Positions 24,040-33,696 of a DNA stretch of 64,000 nt are shown in pieces. The position numbers and the translations under genes were made by a program. Source of the stretch: Citrobacter amalonaticus Y19 (GTDB lineage Bacteria; Pseudomonadota; Gammaproteobacteria; Enterobacterales; Enterobacteriaceae); assembly GCF_000981805.1 (NCBI RefSeq), contig NZ_CP011132.1:5084001-5148000 (forward strand). The letters run 5' to 3'. The notes below the pieces were generated by a model. It ran no database searches. It saw only the letters and a list, made by a program, of their open reading frames with translations, and was not told the origin of the DNA. Position 1 is the first letter of the stretch. Every line of letters begins with the position of its first letter.

Positions 24040-25746
24040 TCACGGTTGGCGATCGCGCAAATGCGCGCTAAACGTTGCCGCATCCATAAAGCCCGTTACC
24101 CGTGCTTGCGGGTGTTCCTGGCCTTGCGCATCAAAGAACAGGATGGTTGGCAATCCTAACACCTGCAAATGCTTCAGCAGCGCCACATCCTGCGCGTTAT
24201 TGGCGGTGACGTTAGCCTGTAACAGCACCGTATCGCCCAGCGCCTGCTTTACCTGCGGATGGCTGAAGGTGTACTTTTCAAACTCTTTACAGGCGACACA
24301 CCAGTCGGCGTACAGGTCCAGCATCACCGGTTTGCCTTTCGCCTCGGCCAGTGCCTGATTGAGTTCCTCAACGCTTGCCACCGGTCTGAAGTCCAGATGC
24401 GCCTGCGCCTGAGTCACCGTTGTGCCAAACGCCCAGTCCTGGAGTGGACGTACGCTGACCAGCGCTGCCGCCAACAGGATTATCTGTACAATGCGCATCC
24501 AGCCACGCGTTGCTTGCAGACTGGTGATAAACGCCCAGCCAAAGAAGGCTACGCCCAATAGCGACCACAGGCGTAAGCCCCACGTATCGCCGACGATTCG
24601 CTCCAGCAAAAAGACCGGCAGCGCGAGGATAACAAAGCCAAATGCTGTTTTGACCTGCTCCATCCATGGCCCGCTTTTCGGCAGCAGACGGTTACCAAAG
24701 ACGGTGACCAGCATCAGCGGCAGCCCCATCCCCAGTGCGTAAAGGTACAACGTACCGCCGCCGAGCCACAGATTTCCACTCTGGGCGATGTACAGCAAGA
24801 TGGCGCTGAGCGGCGCGGTCGTACACGGCGAACAAATCAACCCGGCAATTGCGCCCATAGCAAAAACGCCGCCCGCAGAACCGCCCTGCTGACGGTTACT
24901 CATCAGCGTGAGGCGCGTTTGCAGCGATGAGGGCAGTTGCAGGGTGAACAGACCAAACATCGACAGGGCAAGCAGGGTAAAGACCGCCGCCAGACCGATT
25001 AAGACAAAGGGATGCTGAAGGGCTGCCTGGAATTGCAATCCGGCGGCGGCCACCACCAGACCCAGAGCGGTATAGGTCAGCGCCATCCCCTGCACATAGA
25101 TGAACGTCAGTAGCAGCGCACGTCCGGTAGAAAGACGTTGTTTACCGCCAAGTACGATGCCGGAAATCAACGGATACATCGGCAGTACGCAAGGGGTAAA
25201 GGCGATTCCAATGCCGATCAGCAGCGCCCACAGGGCGGAGAAGGGAAGTTGTGCGGGCGCGTTTTCCGGTTGCGGCGACTGTGCCGCAGCTGGTGTAGCC
25301 GGTTTCGGCTCTGCGCTGGCGACGACCTCGCTTAACGGCAGGATTTTGCTTTCCGGCGGATAGCAAAATCCTGCGTCGGCGCAGCCCTGATATGTGACCG
25401 TCAGCGTCGCGCCTGGCTGTGCCTGGTTGATGGTCACCGGGATCGTGAGCGTATCACGGTAGATTTCGCTTTTGCCGTAGAACTCATCTTCATGCCAGAC
25501 GCCCGCCGGCAGAGTGACTTCCGCGATTTCTGCCTGAGCAGGGGTAATACTGATCTGCTTGCGGTACAGGTAATACCCATCTTTCACCTGCCAGGTGAGA
25601 TTCAGATCGTGTTGATTTTGCTGAAAATCAAAGGCAAAGGCCTGGTCAGCAGGGACAAAATTTGAGCGACCCGGCGCGTCGAACAGTCCGGCAAAAGTCG
25701 ATGTGCTGCAAAGAAGCAGGATCAGCGTAAGGATGCGTTGAGCCAT
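24040..25746 (-). CDS. dsbD: thiol:disulfide interchange protein DsbD
   Basis: A 568-residue inner-membrane protein that carries electrons from cytoplasmic thioredoxin to periplasmic DsbC, DsbG and CcmG. Signal peptide 1-19. The periplasmic alpha domain has Cys122 and Cys128 (GCADAGFCYP), eight membrane helices hold the CVLPMYPLISG and CSPCTTAPLSA cysteines, and a C-terminal thioredoxin-like domain has WCVACK (Cys483, Cys486). Its start overlaps the end of cutA by 25 bases, as in E. coli. Confidence 0.97.
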   Translation of the reverse strand: MAQRILTLILLLCSTSTFAGLFDAPGRSNFVPADQAFAFDFQQNQHDLNLTWQVKDGYYLYRKQISITPAQAEIAEVTLPAGVWHEDEFYGKSEIYRDTLTIPVTINQAQPGATLTVTYQGCADAGFCYPPESKILPLSEVVASAEPKPATPAAAQSPQPENAPAQLPFSALWALLIGIGIAFTPCVLPMYPLISGIVLGGKQRLSTGRALLLTFIYVQGMALTYTALGLVVAAAGLQFQAALQHPFVLIGLAAVFTLLALSMFGLFTLQLPSSLQTRLTLMSNRQQGGSAGGVFAMGAIAGLICSPCTTAPLSAILLYIAQSGNLWLGGGTLYLYALGMGLPLMLVTVFGNRLLPKSGPWMEQVKTAFGFVILALPVFLLERIVGDTWGLRLWSLLGVAFFGWAFITSLQATRGWMRIVQIILLAAALVSVRPLQDWAFGTTVTQAQAHLDFRPVASVEELNQALAEAKGKPVMLDLYADWCVACKEFEKYTFSHPQVKQALGDTVLLQANVTANNAQDVALLKHLQVLGLPTILFFDAQGQEHPQARVTGFMDAATFSAHLRDRQP

Positions 25747-26069
25747 GAGAGGTAATCACTGTCTCCATGAGTAACGGGTAAAACCAGAAGTTCGGGCGTT
25801 TGATACGGGTGATGAGACTTCAGGCAGTCGAGTAAGGCGCTCTGGTGTATCACCGAGGTTTTTAAGATCATCTGGACTTCGTATTCCTGCTCCAGTTTCC
25901 CCTCCCAGTAATACAGCGAGGTAGCGCCGGGAATAATCGTGGCACAGGCCGCCAGCTTTTCTGCCAGCACTTTGGCCGCCAGATCCTGGGCAGTGGCTTC
26001 ATCCGGCGCGGTGCAGAGCACAACAACGGCATCGGGGAGGGAGATATCCTGACGACTCACATCATGCAT
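25722..26069 (-). CDS. cutA: divalent cation tolerance protein CutA
   Basis: A 115-residue PII-like trimeric protein, with VVLCTAPDEATAQDLAAKVL, IPGATSLYYWEGKLEQ and LPVTHGDSDYLSWLNASLR matching E. coli CutA almost exactly. It is linked to copper tolerance, though its molecular role is unclear. The start at 26069 (MHDVSRQ) follows GAGGTG; in-frame codons further upstream lack a binding site. Only the N-terminal ~12 residues differ from E. coli. Confidence 0.95.
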   Translation of the reverse strand: MHDVSRQDISLPDAVVVLCTAPDEATAQDLAAKVLAEKLAACATIIPGATSLYYWEGKLEQEYEVQMILKTSVIHQSALLDCLKSHHPYQTPELLVLPVTHGDSDYLSWLNASLR

Positions 26070-26156
26070 AAACACCTCGAATGAACAGAATGACCCGCAA
26101 AGAGTGGTCACTATACAACGGACGAGGAAAGGATGTTAGACAAAGGGGAGGGAAAT

Positions 26157-26178
26157 GCGGGGCGCGAACACGCCCCGC
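26157..26178 (-). terminator. terminator-like hairpin after dcuA
   Basis: GCGGGGCG/CGCCCCGC stem with 6-base loop in the 3' region of dcuA on the minus strand, followed by ATTTCCC rather than a pure U tract. Confidence 0.65.
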
Positions 26179-26187
26179 AGGTAACAC

Positions 26188-27489
26188 TTACAGCATGAAA
26201 CTGCCCAGCAGGAAGCCAAAGCAGACCGCCAGTACCACACCCAGCGTACCAGGGATGAAGAACGGGTGGTTAAAGACGAATTTACCGATACGCGTTGTCC
26301 CGGTGTCATCCATCTGTACCGCCGCAACCAGCGTTGGGTAAGTTGGCAGAATGAACAGACCAGAAACCGCAGCGAAAGAGGCAACGGCAGTCAGCGGAGA
26401 AACGTTCAGCGCCAGCGCCATCGGCATCAGTGCTTTAGCGGTTGCTGCCTGAGAGTACAGCAGTGCGGAAGCAAAGAAGAAGATCACCGCCAGCAGCCAC
26501 GGATGGCCCTGAATCACTTCACCTGCAGTGTCTTTGATCCAGTCAATGTTGTGGGATACGAAAGTGTCACCCAGCCATGCAACACCCAGGATACAAATAC
26601 AGGCGCTCATACCGGCTTTGAAGGTGCTGGAGTTGAGGATAGCGTCAGTTTCCACTTTGCACAGGATAGTGGTCAGCGTCGCGACGCTCAGCATGATGAT
26701 AAGGATTGCGTTAGTGGTGTTCATCAGCGGTTTCTCAACCAGACCGAGGCTCGGGCTGTTGACGATCGCATAAACGACGACGCACACTACGCCCAGCAGG
26801 AACATCCAGACGGAGTTCTTCGCCATCGGTTTGATTTCGACCTGCTTCTCACCGCGCAGTTCAACCAAACCTTCTTCCAGACGCTTGCGGTACACCGGAT
26901 CGTCAGAGAGTTTGGAGTTGAACAGCATGGTCACCAGGAAAGACATCACCAATACCGCCAGCAGCGTGGACGGAATGACCACGGACAGCAGGTGGATGTA
27001 GCTAATGCCATGACCTTCCATCACAGAAGACATGTAAACGACCGCTGCGGAGATTGGCGATGCGGTGATCGCAATCTGAGCGGACACCACGGCGGTGGAG
27101 AGCGGACGGCAAGGCTTGATGCCCTGTTCCTTCGCTACTTCAGCGATAACCGGCAGTGTTGCCAGGGAGATGTTCCCGGTACCGGCAAAGATAGTCAGGA
27201 AATAGGTCACGATCGGTGCAAGGATCGTGATGTATTTCGGGTTCCGACGCAGCAGTTTTTCTGTCTGGTTAACCAGATAGTCCAGACCGCCCGCAACCTG
27301 CATCGCGGAGATAGCAGCAATAACCGCCATGATGATGGAAATGACATCGAACGGGATGTTACCCGGTTTCACGCCGATAGCGGCAAGAACCAGAACACCC
27401 AGTCCACCTGCAAATCCAATCCCGATGCCCCCAAGTCTGGCGCCCAAAAAGATTGCCAGCAAAACAATGATAAGTTCGACAACTATCAT
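26188..27489 (-). CDS. dcuA: anaerobic C4-dicarboxylate transporter DcuA
   Basis: A 433-residue inner-membrane carrier of the Dcu family for aspartate, fumarate, malate and succinate exchange. About ten or more hydrophobic segments, starting MIVVELIIVLLAIFLGARLG; conserved GTGNISLATLPVIAEVAKEQ region. It lies 114 bases after aspA with a terminator hairpin between, as in E. coli, so aspartate uptake, deamination to fumarate and fumarate respiration (frd, 12 kb away) are linked. Confidence 0.96.
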   Translation of the reverse strand: MIVVELIIVLLAIFLGARLGGIGIGFAGGLGVLVLAAIGVKPGNIPFDVISIIMAVIAAISAMQVAGGLDYLVNQTEKLLRRNPKYITILAPIVTYFLTIFAGTGNISLATLPVIAEVAKEQGIKPCRPLSTAVVSAQIAITASPISAAVVYMSSVMEGHGISYIHLLSVVIPSTLLAVLVMSFLVTMLFNSKLSDDPVYRKRLEEGLVELRGEKQVEIKPMAKNSVWMFLLGVVCVVVYAIVNSPSLGLVEKPLMNTTNAILIIMLSVATLTTILCKVETDAILNSSTFKAGMSACICILGVAWLGDTFVSHNIDWIKDTAGEVIQGHPWLLAVIFFFASALLYSQAATAKALMPMALALNVSPLTAVASFAAVSGLFILPTYPTLVAAVQMDDTGTTRIGKFVFNHPFFIPGTLGVVLAVCFGFLLGSFML

Positions 27490-27553
27490 ATTAGCCTTCC
27501 TTGTTGTTTAACAAGTTGATATTAAATTGTTGTTATTAAGTAACTTCTAATAA

Positions 27554-27580
27554 GAAAAAAGGCACGTCATCTGACGTGCC
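27554..27580 (-). terminator. aspA-dcuA intercistronic terminator
   Basis: On the minus strand GGCACGTCAGATGACGTGCC is followed by TTTTTTC, a strong rho-independent signal between aspA and dcuA. It should lower but not abolish dcuA expression from the aspA promoter. Confidence 0.9.
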
Positions 27581-27603
27581 CTCCTTGGTACTACCCTGTA
27601 CGA

Positions 27604-29040
27604 TTACTGTTCGCTTTCATCAGTATAACGTTTTGCTTTGTAAGCCGGGTGCATCAGGTTCTGTGCGGAGAAAATATCGTCCAGCTCAGCTTCAGTCAAC
27701 AGACCGCGCTCCAGCACCACTTCACGTACGCTCTTACCGGTCTCGGCGCAAATCTTACCAACGATGTCGCCGTTGTGGTGGCCGATGAACGGGTTGAGGT
27801 AGGTGACGATGCCGATAGAGTTGTAGACATACCCTTCGCACACTTCTTTGTTAGCGGTAATACCGTTAACACATTTCTCCAGCAGGTTGTAGCAGGCGTT
27901 GCTGAGGATGTGAATGGATTCAAACATCGCCTGACCAATCACGGGCTCCATCACGTTTAACTGCAACTGACCGGCTTCAGACGCCATGGTGACGGTGATG
28001 TCGTTACCGATGACTTTGAAGCACACCTGGTTGACGACTTCCGGTACGACCGGGTTAACTTTCGCCGGCATGATAGAAGAGCCCGCCTGCAGTTCCGGCA
28101 GGTTGATCTCGTTCAGGCCAGCACGCGGGCCAGAGGAGAGCAAGCGCAGGTCGTTACAGATTTTGGACATCTTCACAGCCAGGCGTTTCAGGGCGCCGTG
28201 TACCATAACGTAAGCACCGCAGTCAGAGGTCGCTTCGATCAGGTCTTCAGCGGGAACGCAGGCAAAGCCGGTCACTTCCGCCAGTTTCTGTACGGCCAGC
28301 GGAGAGTACTCTTTCGGCGTATTCAGACCGGTACCGATAGCCGTTGCGCCGAGGTTAACTTCCAGCAGCAGTTCAGCGGTACGTTCGATGTTTTTCACTT
28401 CTTCTTTCAGCAGCACGCTGAAAGCGCGGAATTCCTGACCCAGGGTCATCGGAACCGCATCCTGCAACTGGGTACGACCCATTTTCAGGATGTCCTGGAA
28501 CTCGACAGCTTTACGCTCGAAGCCTTCACGCAGTTGGTTGATGGCGTCGACCAGTTTTACGATAGAAGCGTAAACGGCGATGCGGAAACCGGTTGGGTAG
28601 GCGTCGTTAGTAGACTGACATTTGTTCACGTGGTCGTTCGGGTTCAGGTACTGATATTCACCTTTCTGGTGACCCATCAGCTCCAGCCCGATATTGGCCA
28701 GCACTTCGTTGGTATTCATGTTGACGGAGGTGCCTGCACCGCCCTGGTAAACGTCTACCGGGAACTGGTCCATGCATTTGCCGTTATTCAGGACTTCATC
28801 ACATGCGGCAATGATAGCATTCGCTACACTCTTAGGAATGGTCTGCAACTCTTTGTTTGCCAGCGCTGCTGCCTTCTTAACCATTACCATGCCGCGCACA
28901 AATTCAGGGATGTCACTGATTTTGTTATTGCTGATGTAGAAGTTTTCAATCGCTCTCAGAGTGTGAACACCATAATAGGCTTCGGCTGGAACTTCCCTGG
29001 TACCCAACAGATCTTCTTCGATACGAATGTTGTTTAACAT
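27604..29040 (-). CDS. aspA: aspartate ammonia-lyase (aspartase)
   Basis: A 478-residue cytoplasmic tetramer that converts L-aspartate to fumarate and ammonia, the same length as in E. coli. The fumarase/aspartase signature GSSIMPAKVNP is present, as are GGAGTSVNMNTNEV and STNDAYPTGFR substrate-binding regions. Supplies fumarate for anaerobic respiration and nitrogen from aspartate. Transcription starts in the 29041-29380 region. Confidence 0.98.
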   Translation of the reverse strand: MLNNIRIEEDLLGTREVPAEAYYGVHTLRAIENFYISNNKISDIPEFVRGMVMVKKAAALANKELQTIPKSVANAIIAACDEVLNNGKCMDQFPVDVYQGGAGTSVNMNTNEVLANIGLELMGHQKGEYQYLNPNDHVNKCQSTNDAYPTGFRIAVYASIVKLVDAINQLREGFERKAVEFQDILKMGRTQLQDAVPMTLGQEFRAFSVLLKEEVKNIERTAELLLEVNLGATAIGTGLNTPKEYSPLAVQKLAEVTGFACVPAEDLIEATSDCGAYVMVHGALKRLAVKMSKICNDLRLLSSGPRAGLNEINLPELQAGSSIMPAKVNPVVPEVVNQVCFKVIGNDITVTMASEAGQLQLNVMEPVIGQAMFESIHILSNACYNLLEKCVNGITANKEVCEGYVYNSIGIVTYLNPFIGHHNGDIVGKICAETGKSVREVVLERGLLTEAELDDIFSAQNLMHPAYKAKRYTDESEQ

Positions 29041-29228
29041 GTGAACCTTCTTTATTTAAAGCTGCCAATGAATGCACTAAACACACAGAATATATGTGGT
29101 TTCGATTGTTTCTTGACCGACGATTATCCCCTACATCGGTCTGGTCAACGAGATCATATTCTGCTCCAGAAATTGTGCCGTAATCTGGATCACTTTAAGT
29201 GTGGTAAATTACTCCTTAATTATTATTT

Positions 29229-29244
29229 TGTGAAATAGGTCACC
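29229..29244. promoter_or_regulatory. CRP-like site in aspA/fxsA divergent region
   Basis: TGTGA-AATAGG-TCACC matches the CRP consensus TGTGA-N6-TCACA at 9 of 10 positions. aspA is CRP-activated in E. coli. The 340-base region 29041-29380 between the divergent genes also contains an inverted repeat (ACCGA...TCGGT, about 29118-29142) and no ORF I trust. Confidence 0.5.
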
Positions 29245-29380
29245 GCTTTAGGATTAACTCTAAAAATAAGTGCGTAAACAGCTTGAAATTTTGTGAACTA
29301 CCCCTATATCCGACTAATGCAAATCGCAACTATTTTCGGGCCGACGTGCGTATCACGGCGGTCGTTTGAGGAGAACCCTT

Positions 29381-29857
29381 TTGCGCTGGATACCGTTACT
29401 TGCAGTCTTTCTCTATGTTTATATTGAGATTTCTATCTTCATTCAGGTTGCCCATGTGATGGGTGTGCTGATGACGCTCATCCTGGTAATCTTTACCTCG
29501 GTCATCGGGATGTCGCTGGTACGCAACCAGGGATTTAAGAACTTTTTGTTGATGCAGCAGAAAATGGCGGCAGGAGAGAGCCCTGCTGAAGAGATGATTA
29601 AGAGTGTTTCGCTGATCATCGCGGGTCTGTTGCTGTTGTTGCCAGGCTTTTTCACCGACTTCCTCGGTCTTCTTCTTTTATTACCTCCCGTGCAGAAACA
29701 CCTGACGATGAAGCTGCTGCCGCATTTGCGTTTTTCCCGGATGCCGGGTGGCGGTTTTAGCGCCGGAACGGGCGGTGGCGACACCTTTGACGGCGAGTTC
29801 CAGCGCAAAGACGATGAGCGTGACCGTATCGAACATAAAGACGACCGTCGCGACTGA
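29381..29857 (+). CDS. fxsA: FxsA inner-membrane protein
   Basis: A 158-residue membrane protein, the F-exclusion-of-T7 suppressor of E. coli. Two to three hydrophobic segments (IPLLAVFLYVYIEISIF; LIIAGLLLLLPGFFTDFLG), then a charged Gly-rich tail (MPGGGFSAGTGGGDTFDGEF; ERDRIEHKDDRRD). The start is TTG 29381, seven bases after GAGGAG, giving exactly the E. coli length; an upstream TTG at 29366 lies before that binding site. Confidence 0.93.
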   Translation: MRWIPLLAVFLYVYIEISIFIQVAHVMGVLMTLILVIFTSVIGMSLVRNQGFKNFLLMQQKMAAGESPAEEMIKSVSLIIAGLLLLLPGFFTDFLGLLLLLPPVQKHLTMKLLPHLRFSRMPGGGFSAGTGGGDTFDGEFQRKDDERDRIEHKDDRRD

Positions 29858-29937
29858 TGACATGGTAGATTTGTCGGCCCGGCAGGCGTAAAGGCCTCCC
29901 GGGCACATTTATCTGAGGGGGAACATGCGCATCCGGC

Positions 29938-31188
29938 CTATCCCTGCTGTTCAGCCATCTTCCGTTTCGGCAATAACAGCCACAGTATTGCCAGCATAAT
30001 CAGCGCATACAGACTCTTCCAGCCAACCATTGCCAGTAAAAGAAGGCATAATAATCCCCCCACCATCGCCAGCGCGCGATACCGACCTTTCAACAAGCGG
30101 CATCCTGCCAGCATGCACAACAGATAGATCATGATAAAGATGCCATTGGCGTAGACGATGAGCGCATCGAGATTGATCTCTAACGCATAAATGCACAACG
30201 TACTGACCACGCAGCAGCCCAGCACGGCATTGAGCGCGTTGCGCGGAATATGACGGGGAGAGAGGCGGGCAAGGTAATGGCCCGGTTTATACTGTGCCTG
30301 TGACCACACCAGACGGGCAAAACTCTGTATATAGATGTTGAGACTGGCAAAGCAGGCCAGATAGCCGATCACACAGGCCACCCACAGCGCCTGAACGCCA
30401 AACAGTTTCACCACGATTTTCGGCAACGAGGCCGCCGCCGCCATCGTTTCACCATAGGCGTCAAAATGCAGAACAACAACGGTGCAGGCCCAGTAGACCG
30501 AACCGGCCAGCAGCAGGCCAATCATTAGCGCACGCGGGAAATCCCGTTCGGGATCCTTGAATTCAGAAGCCAGATGAGCGAACGCTTCCAGACCAACGAA
30601 GCACCAGAACATCACCGACAGCGCGGAGAACAGCCCTGACATCTCAATATCACCTGGCGCAGGGAAAGGAATTTCTGTTGGTTTGAGGTCACCGGCCCAC
30701 CAGATGGCGACAATCAATGCCACAATCAGACCCGCAATCACCGTTTGCAGGTTTGCACTGGAGCTGGCACCGCGTGAACCGATGAACCACACCAGCGCCA
30801 GGGTGCCGAGTTCCGCCAGCAACAGTTGCCAGCCGTGCCAGCCAAACATCGCTTGTCCAAACCCGGCAGCAATGTGCAGCGCAGCAGGAAGACCCACAGG
30901 GATGACGGACAGAAACAGCCAGCCGGTGACCCGTTCAAGATGCGGGCCAAATGCCATGCCGACGAAATGGGCGACGCCGCCTGCGCTGGGGTAATGGCGA
31001 CCTAGCAGGGCAAAAACAATCGCAACGGGAAACACCAAAACAATCAAAACGGGCCAGGCCCACAGGCTGTTATTGCCTGCCACCAGCGCGGCCAGGGCCG
31101 GGACGGCAAACACGCCTGTTCCTAATAATGATGTCGACAACAGGCCAATACCCTGAGCCAGTCCAAGCTCTTGTTTCAGTCCACTCAT
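29938..31188 (-). CDS. yjeH: YjeH amino acid (methionine/branched-chain) exporter
   Basis: A 416-residue APC-superfamily permease, with about 12 membrane helices, beginning MSGLKQELGLAQGIGLLSTS and LLGTGVFAVPALAAL. The E. coli protein exports L-methionine and branched-chain amino acids. Convergent with fxsA; a CCCGG...CCGGG palindrome between them (29878-29903) probably serves as terminator. Divergent from groES. Confidence 0.93.
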   Translation of the reverse strand: MSGLKQELGLAQGIGLLSTSLLGTGVFAVPALAALVAGNNSLWAWPVLIVLVFPVAIVFALLGRHYPSAGGVAHFVGMAFGPHLERVTGWLFLSVIPVGLPAALHIAAGFGQAMFGWHGWQLLLAELGTLALVWFIGSRGASSSANLQTVIAGLIVALIVAIWWAGDLKPTEIPFPAPGDIEMSGLFSALSVMFWCFVGLEAFAHLASEFKDPERDFPRALMIGLLLAGSVYWACTVVVLHFDAYGETMAAAASLPKIVVKLFGVQALWVACVIGYLACFASLNIYIQSFARLVWSQAQYKPGHYLARLSPRHIPRNALNAVLGCCVVSTLCIYALEINLDALIVYANGIFIMIYLLCMLAGCRLLKGRYRALAMVGGLLCLLLLAMVGWKSLYALIMLAILWLLLPKRKMAEQQG

Positions 31189-31353
31189 GAGTTGTTATCC
31201 GTTTGCGCCTGAATTCCAGGCAACTGCGCAGGTTTTCGATGTTATCACAATCAGATTTGCTTATGATGCCAGCGATTAAATAGGCGAGAAATGTGAGGTA
31301 AGTAGTGTTTTTGCAGGATTTTTGCCTGAAGAAAATTTTTTTTCACATTGCCC

Positions 31354-31380
31354 CTTGAAGGGGCAAAACCCCATCCCCAT
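31354..31380 (+). promoter_or_regulatory. sigma-32 heat-shock promoter of groESL
   Basis: -35 element CTTGAA (31354-31359) and -10 element CCCCAT (31375-31380) with a 15-base spacer match the sigma-32 consensus and the known E. coli groE promoter. It lies 81 bases before groES. Confidence 0.92.
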
Positions 31381-31460
31381 CTCTCTGGTCACTAGCCGGG
31401 AACCTTAGCGGACCGGCGTCACCCATAACTGATAAAGACTTTCTCAAAGGAGAGCTATCA

Positions 31461-31754
31461 ATGAGTATTCGTCCGTTACATGATCGCGTGATCGTTAAAC
31501 GTAAAGAAGTTGAGTCCAAATCTGCTGGCGGCATCGTTCTGACCGGTTCCGCAGCGGGTAAATCAACTCGTGGCGAAATCATCGCTGTCGGTAAGGGTCG
31601 CATCCTGGAAAACGGGACCGTGCAACCGCTGGACGTGAAAGTCGGCGACATCGTGATTTTCAACGATGGTTACGGTGTGAAATCTGAGAAGATCGACAAT
31701 GAAGAAGTGTTGATCATGTCTGAAAGCGACATTCTGGCAATTGTTGAAGCGTAA
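31461..31754 (+). CDS. groES: co-chaperonin GroES
   Basis: A 97-residue subunit of the heptameric lid of GroEL, with the mobile loop ESKSAGGIVLTGSAAGKSTR and KVGDIVIFNDGYGVKSEKI. Near identical to E. coli GroES. GGAGAG precedes the ATG. Followed 43 bases later by groEL under the same heat-shock promoter. Confidence 0.99.
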   Translation: MSIRPLHDRVIVKRKEVESKSAGGIVLTGSAAGKSTRGEIIAVGKGRILENGTVQPLDVKVGDIVIFNDGYGVKSEKIDNEEVLIMSESDILAIVEA

Positions 31755-31797
31755 TCCGCGAACGACACTGAACATACGAATTTAAGGGAAAGAGAAA

Positions 31798-33444
31798 ATG
31801 GCAGCTAAAGACGTAAAATTCGGTAACGACGCTCGTGTGAAAATGCTGCGCGGCGTAAACGTACTGGCAGACGCAGTGAAAGTGACTCTCGGCCCGAAAG
31901 GCCGTAACGTGGTTCTGGATAAATCCTTCGGCGCACCAGCCATCACCAAAGATGGTGTTTCTGTTGCACGTGAAATCGAACTGGAAGATAAGTTCGAAAA
32001 CATGGGCGCGCAGATGGTGAAAGAAGTGGCCTCTAAAGCGAATGACGCAGCAGGCGACGGTACCACCACCGCAACTGTACTGGCGCAGTCCATCATCACT
32101 GAAGGTCTGAAAGCCGTTGCTGCGGGTATGAACCCGATGGATCTGAAGCGTGGTATCGACAAAGCGGTTGCGGCTGCAGTTGAAGAACTGAAAACGCTGT
32201 CCGTACCGTGCTCTGACTCTAAAGCCATTGCTCAGGTGGGTACCATCTCCGCTAACTCCGACGAAACCGTGGGTAAACTGATCGCTGAAGCGATGGATAA
32301 AGTCGGTAAAGAAGGTGTTATCACCGTTGAAGACGGTACCGGTCTGCAGGACGAACTGGACGTGGTTGAAGGTATGCAGTTCGACCGTGGCTACCTGTCC
32401 CCGTACTTCATCAACAAGCCGGAAACTGGCGCAGTAGAACTGGAAAGCCCGTTCATCCTGCTGGCTGACAAGAAAATCTCCAACATCCGCGAAATGCTGC
32501 CGGTTCTGGAAGCCGTTGCGAAAGCAGGCAAACCGCTGCTGATCATCGCTGAAGATGTAGAAGGCGAAGCGCTGGCGACCCTGGTGGTTAACACCATGCG
32601 CGGCATCGTGAAAGTAGCTGCGGTTAAAGCTCCAGGCTTTGGCGATCGTCGTAAAGCGATGCTGCAGGATATCGCGACGCTGACTGGCGGTACCGTTATC
32701 TCTGAAGAGATCGGTATGGAACTGGAAAAAGCGACTCTGGAAGACCTGGGTCAGGCAAAACGCGTTGTGATCAACAAAGACACCACTACCATCATCGATG
32801 GCGTGGGTGACGAAGCGGCAATCCAGGGTCGTGTGACTCAGATTCGTCAGCAGATCGAAGAAGCAACTTCTGACTACGACCGTGAAAAACTGCAGGAACG
32901 CGTAGCGAAACTGGCTGGCGGCGTGGCAGTTATCAAAGTCGGTGCAGCGACCGAAGTTGAAATGAAAGAGAAGAAAGCCCGCGTTGAAGATGCCCTGCAC
33001 GCAACCCGTGCTGCGGTAGAAGAAGGTGTGGTTGCCGGTGGTGGTGTTGCGCTGATTCGCGTAGCGTCCAAACTCGCGGACCTGAAAGGTCAGAACGAAG
33101 ATCAGAACGTCGGTATCAAAGTTGCGCTGCGCGCAATGGAGTCTCCGCTGCGTCAGATCGTTCTGAACTGCGGCGAAGAACCGTCTGTTGTGGCGAACAC
33201 CGTGAAAGCGGGTGACGGCAACTACGGTTACAACGCAGCGACCGAAGAATACGGCAACATGATCGACATGGGTATCCTGGATCCGACCAAAGTGACCCGT
33301 TCTGCTCTGCAGTACGCGGCATCTGTGGCTGGCCTGATGATCACCACCGAGTGCATGGTGACCGACCTGCCGAAAGGCGACGCGCCTGACTTAGGTGCTG
33401 CTGGTGGTATGGGCGGTATGGGTGGTATGGGCGGCATGATGTAA
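31798..33444 (+). CDS. groEL: chaperonin GroEL
   Basis: A 548-residue chaperonin subunit. The ATP site has LGPKGRNVVLDKSFG and DAAGDGTTTATVLA (Asp87 type), the apical domain follows, and the family signature AAVEEGVVAGGG is present. The C-terminus is the Gly-Gly-Met repeat tail ending GGMGGMM. Codon use is strongly biased, as expected for an abundant protein. Confidence 0.99.
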   Translation: MAAKDVKFGNDARVKMLRGVNVLADAVKVTLGPKGRNVVLDKSFGAPAITKDGVSVAREIELEDKFENMGAQMVKEVASKANDAAGDGTTTATVLAQSIITEGLKAVAAGMNPMDLKRGIDKAVAAAVEELKTLSVPCSDSKAIAQVGTISANSDETVGKLIAEAMDKVGKEGVITVEDGTGLQDELDVVEGMQFDRGYLSPYFINKPETGAVELESPFILLADKKISNIREMLPVLEAVAKAGKPLLIIAEDVEGEALATLVVNTMRGIVKVAAVKAPGFGDRRKAMLQDIATLTGGTVISEEIGMELEKATLEDLGQAKRVVINKDTTTIIDGVGDEAAIQGRVTQIRQQIEEATSDYDREKLQERVAKLAGGVAVIKVGAATEVEMKEKKARVEDALHATRAAVEEGVVAGGGVALIRVASKLADLKGQNEDQNVGIKVALRAMESPLRQIVLNCGEEPSVVANTVKAGDGNYGYNAATEEYGNMIDMGILDPTKVTRSALQYAASVAGLMITTECMVTDLPKGDAPDLGAAGGMGGMGGMGGMM

Positions 33445-33454
33445 TTTAATCTTC

Positions 33455-33563
33455 ATACTTCAAGCCGCAGGTGCGTTGGCTGCGTTTATTCACCCCGGTC
33501 ACTTACTAATGTAAGCTCCCGGGGAATCATAAACTTGCCGCCTGCCTGCAACCTGAATTATTC
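33455..33563. repeat. dispersed palindromic intergenic repeat, copy 1
   Basis: About 110 bases with a central hairpin CCCCGGTCACTTACTAATG.../AAGCTCCCGGGG and conserved flanks (GTTGGCTGCG and CTTGCCGCC). A second diverged copy lies at 34055-34166 on the other side of yjeI. It resembles the mobile enterobacterial intergenic repeats found after many operons. Confidence 0.7.
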
Positions 33564-33590
33564 GATTAAATCAGCATCTCGCGAAAAATG

Positions 33591-33622
33591 AGAAACCCTC
33601 GGGCAGAAATGTTCGGGGGTTT
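33591..33622 (+). terminator. groESL terminator
   Basis: AAACCCTCGGG...CGGGGGTTTTTC stem with U tract, 150 bases after groEL and beyond the repeat copy. Confidence 0.85.
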
Positions 33623-33696
33623 TTCTTTTGGTCATCTTTTTAGTATAAGATTCAGTGACGGACAAAACGTCCAGCTCATTGATTATGGGGAATAAC

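Noticed and set aside
26266..27519. Plus-strand ORF of 417 codons opposite dcuA
   Set aside because: Composition (His, Gln, Arg-rich) is that of an antisense frame of a membrane protein gene; dcuA is certain.
31714..33000. Minus-strand ORF of 428 codons opposite groEL
   Set aside because: An antisense artefact of strong codon bias in groEL; no start signal or family.
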